NCBI RefSeq assembly: GCF_049647105.1
Contig: NZ_JBARWZ010000053.1
Coordinates: 16,748 to 80,747, forward strand
From: Actinophytocola sp049647105
GTDB taxonomy: Bacteria > Actinomycetota > Actinomycetes > Mycobacteriales > Pseudonocardiaceae
DNA length: 64,000 nt
Reading direction: 5' to 3'
Shown here: one piece after another, positions 1 through 8,674 of the stretch
Numbering within the stretch: the first letter of the stretch is position 1
How the letters are laid out: the number at the start of each line of letters is the position of its first letter
Program-made: the position numbers and the translations under genes
The notes under the pieces: generated by a model
What the model saw: the letters and a program-made list of their open reading frames with translations, nothing else
Database searches by the model: none
What the model was told of the DNA's origin: nothing

Positions 1-664
1 ACGCGAACACCGACCCGTCCGGTGCCGCGACGAGGCTGTGCCCGATCCCGGTGGGTGCCGTCGACGGCGTGCCAGGGTCGGCCTGCCCGCAGGCCACCAC
101 CCAGCACGTCGAGTCCAGCGCCCGCGCACGCACCAGGAGCTCCCACTGCTCCCGTTTGCCCGGCCCCGCACCCCATGAGGCACCCAGCAACACCGCCGAG
201 GCACCCTTGTCCGCGAGCCCGGTGAACACCCCGGGGAACCGCACGTCGTAGCAGGTCGCCACGCCGACATCGCCGAGCACCACGAGTTCGTCACCCGGTG
301 CGACGGTGCGTGATTCCTGGAAGCCGAACGCGTCGTACAGGTGGATCTTGTCGTAGCCCACGTGCCGGTCACGCCCCGTCGCCAGCAGCGTGTTGAACAC
401 CCGGCCGTCCGGTGACGGGGTGAACATGCCCGCCACCACGAGCACGTCGTGCTCGGTCGCGATCGCACGCACCTCGGATGCCCACGGCCCGTCCACCGGC
501 TCCGCGAGCGGGCCGAGCGACGTGCCGAAACACGCCATCGTCGCCTCGGGGAACAGGACCACCGACGCCCCGTCCGCCGCGGCCGCCTTCACCTGCGCCG
601 CCACCAGCTCCAGGTTCGACGACGGCGATGGTGAGGACGTGATCTGGCTCAATGCGACACGCAC
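1..664 (-). CDS. Carbon-nitrogen hydrolase (nitrilase superfamily), 3' end cut by window edge
   Basis: Hydrolyses a C-N bond of an amide or nitrile; the substrate cannot be read from sequence. The 221 visible codons show the superfamily Glu-Lys-Cys triad in order: Glu in LFPEAT, Lys in YDKIHLYDAFG and the nucleophile Cys in ATCYDVRFP. The start is taken as the GTG at 664, which gives the usual N-terminus VRVALSQITS. It is divergent from the solute-binding protein gene at 740, with 75 bp between them. The C-terminus lies beyond base 1, so full length is unknown. The family is certain; the individual function is not. Confidence 0.88.
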   Translation of the reverse strand, partial: MRVALSQITSSPSPSSNLELVAAQVKAAAADGASVVLFPEATMACFGTSLGPLAEPVDGPWASEVRAIATEHDVLVVAGMFTPSPDGRVFNTLLATGRDRHVGYDKIHLYDAFGFQESRTVAPGDELVVLGDVGVATCYDVRFPGVFTGLADKGASAVLLGASWGAGPGKREQWELLVRARALDSTCWVVACGQADPGTPSTAPTGIGHSLVAAPDGSVFA

Positions 665-739
665 GGCAACCGACCTCCCGGAGCGAGAATGCGTAATCCC
701 TCCCCGCGAGGATATGTGGCCCGGCTAGGGTCGGGCCTC

Positions 740-2263
740 GTGCCCAACAAGTCGCGCCTCCTCGCGCCGCTGCTGCTCGTGGCCGCGCTGGCGGGTGCCT
801 GCATCGGTGACCCGGCGCCACCGGCCTCCGGTGACCCGGACGGCACGTCGATGGTGATCGCCGTCGCAGAAGAGCCCGCCGACGTGAACCCGCTGTCCGG
901 GTTCGCGGAGAACGGCGCCGCGAAGCTGTTCGACGGGCTCGTCGAGCACGAGGCCGACCTGGCGCTGCGGCCCGCGCTGGCGGTCGACCTGCCGGTGCCC
1001 GCCGCCGACGGCCGCTCATGGACGGTGCGGCTCCGGTCGAACGTCACGTTCGCGGACGGGTCGCCGTTGGAGGTCGACGACGTCGTGGGCACCTACCGCG
1101 CGATGCTCGACCCGGCACGGAAGTCGCCGGTGCGCGGCCGGTTCCCGATGCTGAAGAGCGTCAGCGCGGTCAACGCGGCGACCGTGCGGTTCGACCTGAC
1201 CGCGCCGTACGCGCCGTTCCCGGAGCTGCTCGTGCTGGGCATCGTGTCCAGCGAGTCGGTCACCACGGAGAAGCCGGTGGGCACCGGGCCGTACCGCCTG
1301 GAGTCGTGGACGCGCGGCAAGCAGATGGTGCTCGCGGCCAACGCGTCGTACTGGGCAGGCCCGCCCGCCATCAAGAACGTCACCGTCGAGTTCATCCCCG
1401 ACGACGACGTCCGCGCCGCCCGCCTGCGCGACGGCAAGCTCGACGGGGCCGCGCTGCCGCCACCGCTGGCCGCCGGGTTCGAGGACACCGACGGCCTGCT
1501 TGTCGCCTACCACAGCGCCGCCGACGTGCGGGCCGTCGTGCTGCCCGCGGGCAACCCGGTCACCGGCGACCTCGACGTGCGGCTCGCGCTGAACCACGCG
1601 GTCGACCGCGAGACCATGGTCGAGGACGCGGTCGCGACGAAGGCGCGGGTCGCGCACACGCCCATGCCGAACGTGCTGGCCGAGTTCGTCGACCCGGACG
1701 CCACCTTCGAGTTCGACGTGACCACCGCGCTCGACACGCTGTCCTCGGGTGGCTGGGTGCCGGGCGAGGCCGGGGTGCGGACCAAGAACGGCGTGCCCGC
1801 GTCGTTCACGCTGCGCTATCCGGCCGGTGACACGGTGTCCGCCGCGCTGGCGCAGTCGTTCGCGGCCGACGCCCGCGCCATCGGCGTCGACGTGACCCCC
1901 GAGCCCGCGACCACCGAGGGGACCGGCCCGTCCGTGGTGCGTTTCGGCGACCCGTTCGACCCGGACCTCGAGCTGTACCGGCTGGTGCACAGCGGTTCCG
2001 CGCTCGGCGGCTACGGCGACGATGCGGTCGACGATGCGGTCGAGACCGGCCGCTCCTCCACCGACCCGGCGGAACGGGCCACGGCGTACCGCAAGTTCCA
2101 GCGGTCGTGGGTGAACGCCCCGGGCATGGCGGTGCTGGTGGCCCCGAACCACACGTACGTGATGCGCGAGAGCTGGGACGGCTACGAGCCGGTCGTCGAC
2201 GCGGCGGGCTCGGACTTCACCTGGGGAGCATGGTGGAACCTCGAAACCTGGACACCGCAGTGA
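740..2263 (+). CDS. ABC transporter family-5 solute-binding lipoprotein (peptide/nickel type)
   Basis: Predicted membrane-anchored receptor that delivers a peptide or similar solute to an ABC importer; no permease or ATPase gene lies next to it. The 507-aa product starts with a short basic stretch, a hydrophobic segment and the lipobox LAGAC, with the lipidated Cys at about residue 21. The body has the SBP_bac_5 pattern (ADGRSWTVRLRSNVTFADGSPLEVDDVV, split here as ADGRSWTVRLR then FADGSPLEVDDV; later GTGPYRLESW). The GTG at 740 is chosen because it places the signal sequence correctly and lies 8 nt after a TAGGGT -10 box (726-731), as in a leaderless transcript. An upstream ATG at 689 would add 17 residues. 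It is translationally coupled to the next gene. Confidence 0.85.
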   Translation: MPNKSRLLAPLLLVAALAGACIGDPAPPASGDPDGTSMVIAVAEEPADVNPLSGFAENGAAKLFDGLVEHEADLALRPALAVDLPVPAADGRSWTVRLRSNVTFADGSPLEVDDVVGTYRAMLDPARKSPVRGRFPMLKSVSAVNAATVRFDLTAPYAPFPELLVLGIVSSESVTTEKPVGTGPYRLESWTRGKQMVLAANASYWAGPPAIKNVTVEFIPDDDVRAARLRDGKLDGAALPPPLAAGFEDTDGLLVAYHSAADVRAVVLPAGNPVTGDLDVRLALNHAVDRETMVEDAVATKARVAHTPMPNVLAEFVDPDATFEFDVTTALDTLSSGGWVPGEAGVRTKNGVPASFTLRYPAGDTVSAALAQSFAADARAIGVDVTPEPATTEGTGPSVVRFGDPFDPDLELYRLVHSGSALGGYGDDAVDDAVETGRSSTDPAERATAYRKFQRSWVNAPGMAVLVAPNHTYVMRESWDGYEPVVDAAGSDFTWGAWWNLETWTPQ

Positions 2264-3426
2264 TCGACCTCGACGCCGTGGTGGCCGACACCCCCGGTGC
2301 CCATCGCGGCGTGTTCCTCGACAGCGCCGGTTCGTCGCTGCCGCCGGTGCGGGTACTGGACGAGGTGGTGAACCACCTGCGCCGCGAGGCCGAGGTGGGC
2401 GGCTACCGCGCCGCGGCCGAACGCGACGACGACCTGTCGGCGGGCTACGAGGTGCTCGCGCGGATGCTGGGTTGTGACGCCGACGAGGTGGCGTTCACCG
2501 ACAGCGCGACCCGCTCGTGGCTGGCGGCCTTCGACGCGATCCCACTGGCGCCCGGCGACCGCATCCTGTCCACCGAGGCGGAGTACGGGGGCAACGCCGT
2601 CCCACTGCTGCGCAGGGCGGCCGAGGCAGGCGCGACGGTGGAACCGATCCCGTCGGATTCCTCCGGCGCCGTCGACGTGTCCGCGCTGCGTTCGATGCTC
2701 GACGACCGGGTCCGCCTGGTGTCCCTTGTCCACGTCCCGACGAACGGCGGCCTGGTGAACCCGGCCGAGGCGGTCATCGAGGCTGCGCACGAGGCGGGTG
2801 CGCTGGTGATGCTGGACGCATGCCAGTCGGTCGGGCAGGTGGCGCTGACGGGCCTTGACGCGGACATCGTCACGGGCTCGGGCCGCAAGTGGCTCCGTGG
2901 CCCGCGCGGCACGGGGTTCCTGGTGGTGCGCGGACGGATCCGCGACCGGCTGCTGCCACGGCAGGTCGACCTGCACAGCGGCACGTGGGAGACCCCGGAC
3001 CGGTTCTCGCTGCGGCAGGACGCCAGGGTGTTCGAACTGTGGGAGTCGAGCATCGCGGATCGCCTCGGCCTGATCGCCGCGGTCCGGTACGCGCTTGACC
3101 TGGGCATCGACAACATCGAGGCGACGGTCCGGTCCCGCGCGGAACACCTCCGGGCGGGCCTGGCCGAACTGCCGGGCGTCACGGTCCACGACCTGGGCAC
3201 CCACCGGTGCGGCCTGGTCACGTTCACCGTCGACGGCGTCGCCCCGGCCACGGTCCGCGACCACCTGCTGGACCACCACATCACGGTGACCCTCTCGGCC
3301 ACGACGTCGACCCAGTACGACATGACCCGCCGCGGCCTCGACGTGATCGTCCGAGCCTCCCCGCACTACTTCATCACCCCGGCCCAACTGGACGACGCCA
3401 TCGCCGCGGTGGCCGCGATGACATGA
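2230..3426 (+). CDS. Class-V PLP-dependent aminotransferase, EgtE-like
   Basis: Fold-type I PLP enzyme of the class-V aminotransferase/cysteine desulfurase group. The block REAEVGGYRAA near the N-terminus, DACQSVGQ (PLP-binding Asp) and SGRKWLRGPRGTG (PLP lysine) resemble the ergothioneine C-S lyase EgtE and isopenicillin-N-epimerase-like proteins. No other ergothioneine gene is visible here, so the substrate is left open. Start choices are the ATG at 2230 (GGGGAG only 1 nt away), GTG at 2233, or GTG at 2260, which overlaps the upstream stop as GTGA; the product is 388-398 aa. It probably forms an operon with the binding-protein gene. Confidence 0.82.
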   Translation: MVEPRNLDTAVIDLDAVVADTPGAHRGVFLDSAGSSLPPVRVLDEVVNHLRREAEVGGYRAAAERDDDLSAGYEVLARMLGCDADEVAFTDSATRSWLAAFDAIPLAPGDRILSTEAEYGGNAVPLLRRAAEAGATVEPIPSDSSGAVDVSALRSMLDDRVRLVSLVHVPTNGGLVNPAEAVIEAAHEAGALVMLDACQSVGQVALTGLDADIVTGSGRKWLRGPRGTGFLVVRGRIRDRLLPRQVDLHSGTWETPDRFSLRQDARVFELWESSIADRLGLIAAVRYALDLGIDNIEATVRSRAEHLRAGLAELPGVTVHDLGTHRCGLVTFTVDGVAPATVRDHLLDHHITVTLSATTSTQYDMTRRGLDVIVRASPHYFITPAQLDDAIAAVAAMT

Positions 3427-3464
3427 AGGGCACCTCCGGGACGCTCGTCCCGAAGATGCCCTTC
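3425..3464. terminator. Bidirectional hairpin terminator between convergent genes
   Basis: An outer arm GAAGGGCA at 3425-3432 pairs with TGCCCTTC at 3457-3464, and an inner arm CGGGAC/GTCCCG lies within it. The hairpin begins within the aminotransferase stop codon and ends 17 bp before the stop of the convergent carboxypeptidase gene, so it can serve both strands. There is no long T-tract. Confidence 0.7.
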
Positions 3465-3480
3465 ACGGTCATGACCCAGA

Positions 3481-4761
3481 TCAGGTCGCGTTCGACAGGA
3501 GGATGTCGACCGCGCCGTCGTTGCGGGTGGTCTGCGGGACGATGTCCTCGTCCGGCGGGTAGAAGCCGTCGATGCCGCCGCCCGACGGGTACATCTCGAA
3601 GCAGTAGGAGAGCACCTTGTGCTGCCCCCACATCCAGTCGTTGATGTCACCGTCGGTGATGTACAGCCCGGACGACTGGTCCGGCGTGTAACCGTTCGAG
3701 GCGGCCATCTCCTGGCCGATCGACTGGAAGCGGTCGTACTCCGCCTGCGTCATGCCCTCGGTCACCGTGTCGTAGGTGTGCCCGAACGGCCACAGCACCA
3801 ACTCGGAGAACGTGTGGAAGTCGATGTGCCCCTTGATCTGCTGCACACCGCCGATCACGCGGGAGTTCACGAAGGCCTGCACGGCGGCCACCTCGGGTGC
3901 CGACGAGGCCGCCGGGCCGCGGTAGTCCTCCGCGGACGGTGACGTCGACGAACCGTCGCAGCAGCCCCACTTGTACGAGAAGTTCCGGTTGATGTCGGTC
4001 CCGACGCTGCCGTCGTCGTTCGGCTGCCGGTTCTTGCGCCAGCCCGCGTACTCGCCGCCGGAGATGTCGAACTCCGCGCCGTCCGGGTTCTGGGACGGGA
4101 CGACCCAGATCTCCTTGGCGTCGACGTTGGCGGTGACGCCGGCGTCCGACCCGTAGCCGGACGTGAACCGGTCCACGATGCGCAGGCACATCTCGAGGGT
4201 CAGGTGCTCCCGCGCGTGCATGTTGCACGTGAACAGCACCTCGGGCTCGTCCTCGTCGGTCGCCGCGTTGTCGCTGATCTTGATCACCGGGATGTCGCGG
4301 CCCTCGTAGGTGGTGCCGACGCTCGACACCGCCGTGATGTCCGGGTGCGCGGACGCGGCCGCCTGCACCGCGGCCACCATCTCGTCGTAGGTGTGGTACG
4401 CCTCGTCACCGGCTGGGAAGTCCGCCGCCGACGCTCTGGAGACCCCGCCGCCGCGCGCGTCGAGCATCGCGGCCCAGTCGCCCGCCAGCGACAGGGTGAG
4501 CCCCTGAGCCCGCAGTGTCGAGGCCTGTGACGGGCTTGCCACGACCTCCATGGCGCCGTCACGGACCCCGAGCACGTCGACGCCCGTGCGGGTGACGTCG
4601 GTCCGTGCGTCGGCGGTGTCCGCGCCCTGCACCTGGTAGAGACCCTGGTCCGGTGCGGCCGCCGGTTCCTCAGCTGCCCCGGCCTGCCAGCCGGTGACGA
4701 GCACCAGGACGGCCGCCGTGACGCCGGCGCCCGCCCCGAGCACGCGACGTTTGGTGAGCAT
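3481..4761 (-). CDS. Secreted M14 zinc carboxypeptidase
   Basis: Exported metallocarboxypeptidase that removes C-terminal residues from peptides. The 426-aa product has an N-terminal signal peptide (MLTKRRVLGAGAG then a hydrophobic run ending near WQAGAA), a pro-region, and the M14 domain. Zinc ligands are seen in HAREHLTLE (His182, Glu185) and in HIDFHTFSE; NRNFSYKWG is the substrate carboxylate-binding motif, and the general base Glu is in YCFEMYP. ATG 4761 is preceded by GGGGAGG at good spacing, so the longer reading from 4827 is rejected. The gene is monocistronic, divergent from hisD and convergent with the aminotransferase gene. Confidence 0.93.
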   Translation of the reverse strand: MLTKRRVLGAGAGVTAAVLVLVTGWQAGAAEEPAAAPDQGLYQVQGADTADARTDVTRTGVDVLGVRDGAMEVVASPSQASTLRAQGLTLSLAGDWAAMLDARGGGVSRASAADFPAGDEAYHTYDEMVAAVQAAASAHPDITAVSSVGTTYEGRDIPVIKISDNAATDEDEPEVLFTCNMHAREHLTLEMCLRIVDRFTSGYGSDAGVTANVDAKEIWVVPSQNPDGAEFDISGGEYAGWRKNRQPNDDGSVGTDINRNFSYKWGCCDGSSTSPSAEDYRGPAASSAPEVAAVQAFVNSRVIGGVQQIKGHIDFHTFSELVLWPFGHTYDTVTEGMTQAEYDRFQSIGQEMAASNGYTPDQSSGLYITDGDINDWMWGQHKVLSYCFEMYPSGGGIDGFYPPDEDIVPQTTRNDGAVDILLSNAT

Positions 4762-4953
4762 GTCGCCTCCCCGAAGGCTTATGTGTTGTGATCGTCCGAG
4801 CCTCCGGGGGCCATCACGCGGCGACAACCCGTCATTGGTCGGGAACGGTGCGTCGTCGACGGATCAACCGACGAAGGTAGTGGGCCGATCGGGTGCAGTG
4901 CCGACGGCTTAGGCTGGTGGGCGTAGGTACACCCGCATCAGGAGAGGAACCCG

Positions 4954-6279
4954 ATGCTGAGCCGCACCGACCTGCGTGGTCGAGTCCCGTCCCCGGCCGA
5001 GCTGCGCACGCTTATGCCGCGCGCCGAGGTGGACGTGGACGCGGTGCTGCATCAGGTCCGGCCCCTGGTCGAGGACGTGCGTGCCCGCGGTGTCGAGGCC
5101 GCCCTCGACCTGTCAGAGCGGTTCGACGGCGTCCGCCCGGCCGCCGTCCGCGTCCCAGCCCGTGAGCTGACCTCGGGTCTCGCCTACCTGGACGCACCCG
5201 TCCGCGAGGCGATCGAGGAGGCCATCGAACGGACCCGGCTGGTGCACGCCGACCAGCGCCGCACGGATGTCACCACCCAGGTCGTCCCCGGTGGCACGGT
5301 CACCGAGCGCTGGGTGCCGGTCCGCCGCGTCGGCCTGTACGCGCCAGGTGGCCTCGCGGTCTACCCGTCGAGTGTCGTCATGAACGTGGTGCCCGCCCAG
5401 GCCGCTGGCGTCGAGTCGCTCGTGGTGTGCTCGCCGCCACAGGCCGAGTTCGGCGGTCTCCCGCACCCGACGGTCCTCGCGGCCGCCGAACTGCTCGGCG
5501 TGACCGAGGTGTGGGCCGTCGGGGGAGCGCAGGCGGTCGCACTGCTGGCCTACGGCGGCACCGACACCGACGGCACGCCGCTGGACCCGGTCGACATGGT
5601 CACCGGCCCAGGCAACGTCTACCTGACCGCCGCGAAGCGCCTGCTCCGCGGCCTGATCGGGATCGACTCGGAGGCGGGTCCGACCGAGATCGCGATCCTG
5701 GCCGACGACACCGCCGACCCCGTGCACGTCGCCGCCGACCTGATCAGCCAGGCCGAGCACGACACGCTCGCCGCGAGCGTGCTGGTCACGTCGTCGCCCG
5801 AACTGGCCGACGCGGTCGACGCGGAGCTGGCCAGGCAGGTCAAGACCACCAAGCACACCGACCGCATCACGACCGCCCTGCGGGGCCCGCAGTCCGGCTG
5901 CGTCCTGGTGTCCGATGTGGACGCTGGACTGTCCGTTGTGGACGCCTACGCCGCGGAGCACCTGGAGATCCAGACCGCCGACGCCGCCGGGGTGGCCGCC
6001 CGTGTCCGCGCGGCGGGCGCGATCTTCGTGGGTGCGCACAGCCCGGTCTCGCTCGGCGACTACTGCGCGGGTTCGAACCACGTGCTGCCCACCGGTGGTT
6101 GCGCACGGCACTCGTCGGGCCTGTCGGTGCAGACGTTCCTGCGTGGCATCCACGTCGTCGACTACTCGGCCGACGCGTTGGCGGCCGTGGCGGACAAGGT
6201 GGTCGCGCTCGCGAACGCGGAGGACCTGCCCGCGCACGGCCAGGCGGTCACGGCCCGGTTCGGGGGTCGCGATGAGTGA
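4954..6279 (+). CDS. hisD: Histidinol dehydrogenase
   Basis: Catalyses the last two steps of histidine biosynthesis, oxidising L-histidinol to L-histidine with two NAD. At 441 aa it is of normal length. Visible family signatures are GPGNVYLTAAKRLL, the QAEHD zinc-ligand region, EHLEIQ and GSNHVLPTGGCARHSSGLSV. ATG 4954 follows an AGGAGAGG Shine-Dalgarno sequence. It is the first gene of hisDCB and overlaps hisC by 8 bp (ATGAGTGA), implying translational coupling. Confidence 0.97.
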   Translation: MLSRTDLRGRVPSPAELRTLMPRAEVDVDAVLHQVRPLVEDVRARGVEAALDLSERFDGVRPAAVRVPARELTSGLAYLDAPVREAIEEAIERTRLVHADQRRTDVTTQVVPGGTVTERWVPVRRVGLYAPGGLAVYPSSVVMNVVPAQAAGVESLVVCSPPQAEFGGLPHPTVLAAAELLGVTEVWAVGGAQAVALLAYGGTDTDGTPLDPVDMVTGPGNVYLTAAKRLLRGLIGIDSEAGPTEIAILADDTADPVHVAADLISQAEHDTLAASVLVTSSPELADAVDAELARQVKTTKHTDRITTALRGPQSGCVLVSDVDAGLSVVDAYAAEHLEIQTADAAGVAARVRAAGAIFVGAHSPVSLGDYCAGSNHVLPTGGCARHSSGLSVQTFLRGIHVVDYSADALAAVADKVVALANAEDLPAHGQAVTARFGGRDE

Positions 6280-7375
6280 TCCGATCGGGTCCTCCGTGTC
6301 GCTTTCCGACCTGCCGTTGCGGGACGACCTGCGCGGCCGGTCCCCGTACGGCGCACCGCAGCTGGATGTCGAGTTCCGGCTCAACACCAACGAGAACCCC
6401 TACCCGCCGCCGCCCGCGCTGGTCGCGGACGTGACGCGGGCGGTCGCGGAGGCGGCGGCGAACCTGCACCGCTACCCGGACCGGGACGCGGTCGCGCTGC
6501 GGACCGACCTCGCCGCGTACCTGTCCACGTCGACCGGCGTGCCGCTGACCGTGGCGAACCTGTGGGCCGCCAACGGTTCCAACGAGGTGCTGCAGCAGAT
6601 CCTGCAGGCGTTCGGCGGCCCCGGCCGCACGGCGCTGGGGTTCGAGCCGTCGTACTCGATGCACCCGATCATCGCCGCGGGCACCCGCACGGAGTGGGCG
6701 CCGGCCCCGCGCCGCGCGGACTTCACGCTCGACACCGAAGCCGCTGCCGAGGTGCTCGCCGAGCGCGCACCGGACATCGCGTTCGTGACCAGCCCGAACA
6801 ACCCGACCGGTGGCTCGATCCCGCCCGCCGGGCTGCGGGCACTGATCGAGGCGGCGCCCGGCCTGGTCGTCGTGGACGAGGCGTACGTGGAGTTCTCGGC
6901 GCGCCCCAGCGCGATCACGCTGCTGGCCGAGTACCCGGCGAAGCTGATCGTGTGCCGCACGATGAGCAAGGCGTTCGCGTTCGCGGGCGGCCGCCTCGGC
7001 TACCTCGCGGCCGCGCCCGCGATGGTCGACGCACTGCTGCTGGTGCGGCTGCCCTACCACCTGTCCGTGGTCACACAGGCCGCGGCGCGGGCGGCGCTGC
7101 GGCACGCCGACGAGACGCTGGCGTCGGTGCACAAACTGGCAGACGAACGCGACCGCGTCGTGGAGTCGTTGCGGGGACTCGGGTTCACGGTCGTGCCGAG
7201 CGACGCGAACTTCGTCCTCTTCGGACAGTTCGAGGACGCGGCCGCGACCTGGCAGTCCTACCTCGACCACGGGGTGCTCATCCGCGACGTTGGCATCCCC
7301 GGTCACCTGCGGGTGACCATCGGCACCCCGGCGGAGAACGACGCGTTCCTGGCCGCGAGCAAGGAGATCAGGTGA
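6272..7375 (+). CDS. hisC: Histidinol-phosphate aminotransferase
   Basis: PLP-dependent transamination of imidazole-acetol phosphate to L-histidinol phosphate. The 367-aa product shows LNTNENPYPPP, the SPNNPTG substrate/PLP loop, VVVDEAYVEF (PLP-binding Asp) and the lysine in CRTMSKAFAFAGGRLGY. It overlaps hisD by 8 bp and hisB by 4 bp (GTGA), so the three genes are one translational unit. Some family members act on aromatic acids, but the context fixes the histidine role. Confidence 0.96.
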   Translation: MSDPIGSSVSLSDLPLRDDLRGRSPYGAPQLDVEFRLNTNENPYPPPPALVADVTRAVAEAAANLHRYPDRDAVALRTDLAAYLSTSTGVPLTVANLWAANGSNEVLQQILQAFGGPGRTALGFEPSYSMHPIIAAGTRTEWAPAPRRADFTLDTEAAAEVLAERAPDIAFVTSPNNPTGGSIPPAGLRALIEAAPGLVVVDEAYVEFSARPSAITLLAEYPAKLIVCRTMSKAFAFAGGRLGYLAAAPAMVDALLLVRLPYHLSVVTQAAARAALRHADETLASVHKLADERDRVVESLRGLGFTVVPSDANFVLFGQFEDAAATWQSYLDHGVLIRDVGIPGHLRVTIGTPAENDAFLAASKEIR

Positions 7376-7971
7376 ACCGGAGCGGCCGCGTCGAGCGGAC
7401 CACCAAGGAGTCGTCGGTGGTCGTGGAGATCGACCTCGACGGTGCGGGCAAGGTGGACGTGTCCACCGGCGTCCCGTTCTACGACCACATGCTGACCGCG
7501 TTCGGCGCCCACGGCATGTTCGACCTGACCGTGCTGGCGAAGGGCGACATCGAGATCGACGCCCACCACACCGTCGAGGACGTCGCGATCGTCCTTGGTG
7601 AGGCGATCGGCAAGGCCCTTGGCGACAAGCGGGGCATCCGCCGCTTCGGCGACGCCTGGATCCCGATGGACGAGACCCTCGCCCACGCCGCGGTCGACGT
7701 GTCCGGTCGCCCGTACTGCGTCCTGACCGGCGAGCCCGAGATGATGACGGGCTTCGTGGTGGGCAACAACTACCCGACGGTCCTCAACCGCCACGTGTTC
7801 GAGTCGCTGGCCTTCCACGCCCGCATCGCGCTGCACGTGCGCGTCATCCACGGCCGCGACCCGCACCACATCACGGAAGCCCAGTACAAGGCGGTGGCGC
7901 GGGCGCTGCGCGCGGCGTCCGAGTCCGACCCGCGCCAGCAGGGCATCCCGAGCACCAAGGGCACCCTCTAG
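7372..7971 (+). CDS. hisB: Imidazoleglycerol-phosphate dehydratase
   Basis: Dehydrates imidazole glycerol phosphate to imidazole acetol phosphate. The 199-aa monofunctional form has the two manganese-binding motifs DAHHTVEDVAI and, in the second half, RDPHHITEAQYKAVARAL, plus FYDHMLTAFGAHG. The GTG start overlaps the hisC stop (GTGA). It ends the first his segment: hisH does not follow directly as in most relatives but lies 4.2 kb downstream, behind an accessory block. Confidence 0.96.
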   Translation: MNRSGRVERTTKESSVVVEIDLDGAGKVDVSTGVPFYDHMLTAFGAHGMFDLTVLAKGDIEIDAHHTVEDVAIVLGEAIGKALGDKRGIRRFGDAWIPMDETLAHAAVDVSGRPYCVLTGEPEMMTGFVVGNNYPTVLNRHVFESLAFHARIALHVRVIHGRDPHHITEAQYKAVARALRAASESDPRQQGIPSTKGTL

Positions 7972-8007
7972 CGCGCGTCGCCGGGCACCTGGGGGCATGC
8001 TGGGGGC

Positions 8008-8334
8008 ATGTCCACGAGAATCGTCGCCGGTGCGCCGGTTGCCACGCTCATCAACGTGTTCGTGGTGGCGCCGGAGCGGCAGCGTGAGCTGGTGGACCTG
8101 CTGACCCGCGTCACGGAGGAGACGATGCGGGGCGTGCCGGGTTTCGTGTCCGCCAACCTGCACGCGAGCACCGACGGCACCCGCGTGATCAACTACGCGC
8201 AGTGGGAGTCGGCCGAGGCGTTCCAGGCGATGCTCGCCGATCCGGCCGCGCGGGAGCACATGCGGCAGGCCGGCGAGCTCTGTGAGTCGTTCGACCCGCA
8301 CCTGTACACGGTCGACTCGGTGCACCACGCGTGA
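8008..8334 (+). CDS. Antibiotic biosynthesis monooxygenase (ABM)-domain protein
   Basis: Small 108-aa protein with a single ABM ferredoxin-like domain: ATLINVFVVAPERQRELVDLL, split as ATLINVFVVAPERQ and the helix RELVDLLTRV, then PGFVSANLHAST and YAQWESAEAFQAML. Members act as cofactor-free monooxygenases, haem-degrading enzymes or simple binding proteins; nothing here separates these. ATG 8008 follows CTGGGGG. A short direct repeat (CTGGGGGCATG) just upstream also contains an ATG. Confidence 0.82.
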   Translation: MSTRIVAGAPVATLINVFVVAPERQRELVDLLTRVTEETMRGVPGFVSANLHASTDGTRVINYAQWESAEAFQAMLADPAAREHMRQAGELCESFDPHLYTVDSVHHA

Positions 8335-8350
8335 ACTACGCTCCTGTGGC

Positions 8351-8509
8351 ATGTCCAAGGAAGTCATCGTCATCGGCCTGCTCGCGGTCGCCGGGTTCCT
8401 CGTCGGCGGCGTCTACTCGACGTACCGGACCGCCAAGGCACTCGCGATGATCCTCGGCCTGCTCGCGGTGGTGGCCGTCGGCGGCGCCGTCGTGTGGATG
8501 GCTTCCTAA
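8351..8509 (+). CDS. Small two-helix membrane protein
   Basis: A 52-aa protein, MSKEVIVIGLLAVAGFLVGG then YSTYRTAKALAMILGLLAVVAVGGAVVWMAS, made almost entirely of two transmembrane segments around a short basic turn. No family is recognised. ATG 8351 lies 8 nt after a TACGCT -10-like box, suggesting a leaderless transcript. It sits 16 bp behind the ABM gene, and a non-coding repeat starts directly after its stop codon. It is supported by the promoter spacing and hydrophobicity only. Confidence 0.6.
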   Translation: MSKEVIVIGLLAVAGFLVGGVYSTYRTAKALAMILGLLAVVAVGGAVVWMAS

Positions 8510-8665
8510 CTAGGGCGTGTCCCATGGATCTTTGTGCGAGAGTCTGGTCCTGACCAGCTGTGACCTCAGGGGAACGTGACGGCACCCAGCCACCAACCAC
8601 CCACGGTCCGAGGATGCGCTGGGTCGAGACCAACACTTTCAAATTCCGCGGAGGCGGATTAGAGC
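8510..8665 (+). repeat. Interspersed repeat family 2, copy A
   Basis: Non-coding element starting CTAGGGCGTGTCCCATGG directly after a TAA stop. It shares long blocks with copies at 23932 and 53158: TCTTTGTGCGAG, GTGACCTCAGGGGAACGTGA, CCACCAACC and GACCAACACTTT. A hairpin TGGT-CCTG-ACCA lies at 8545-8556, and a longer pair ACCCAGC/GCTGGGT follows. No start codon, ORF or transposase remains are seen. The right end, about AGAGC at 8661-8665, is set by comparison with copy C. Confidence 0.85.
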
Positions 8666-8674
8666 ACGCGGACC

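Noticed and set aside
3207..3644. Plus-strand frame across the 3425-3464 hairpin
   Set aside because: It overlaps the ends of two supported convergent genes and crosses the terminator; it has no start signal.
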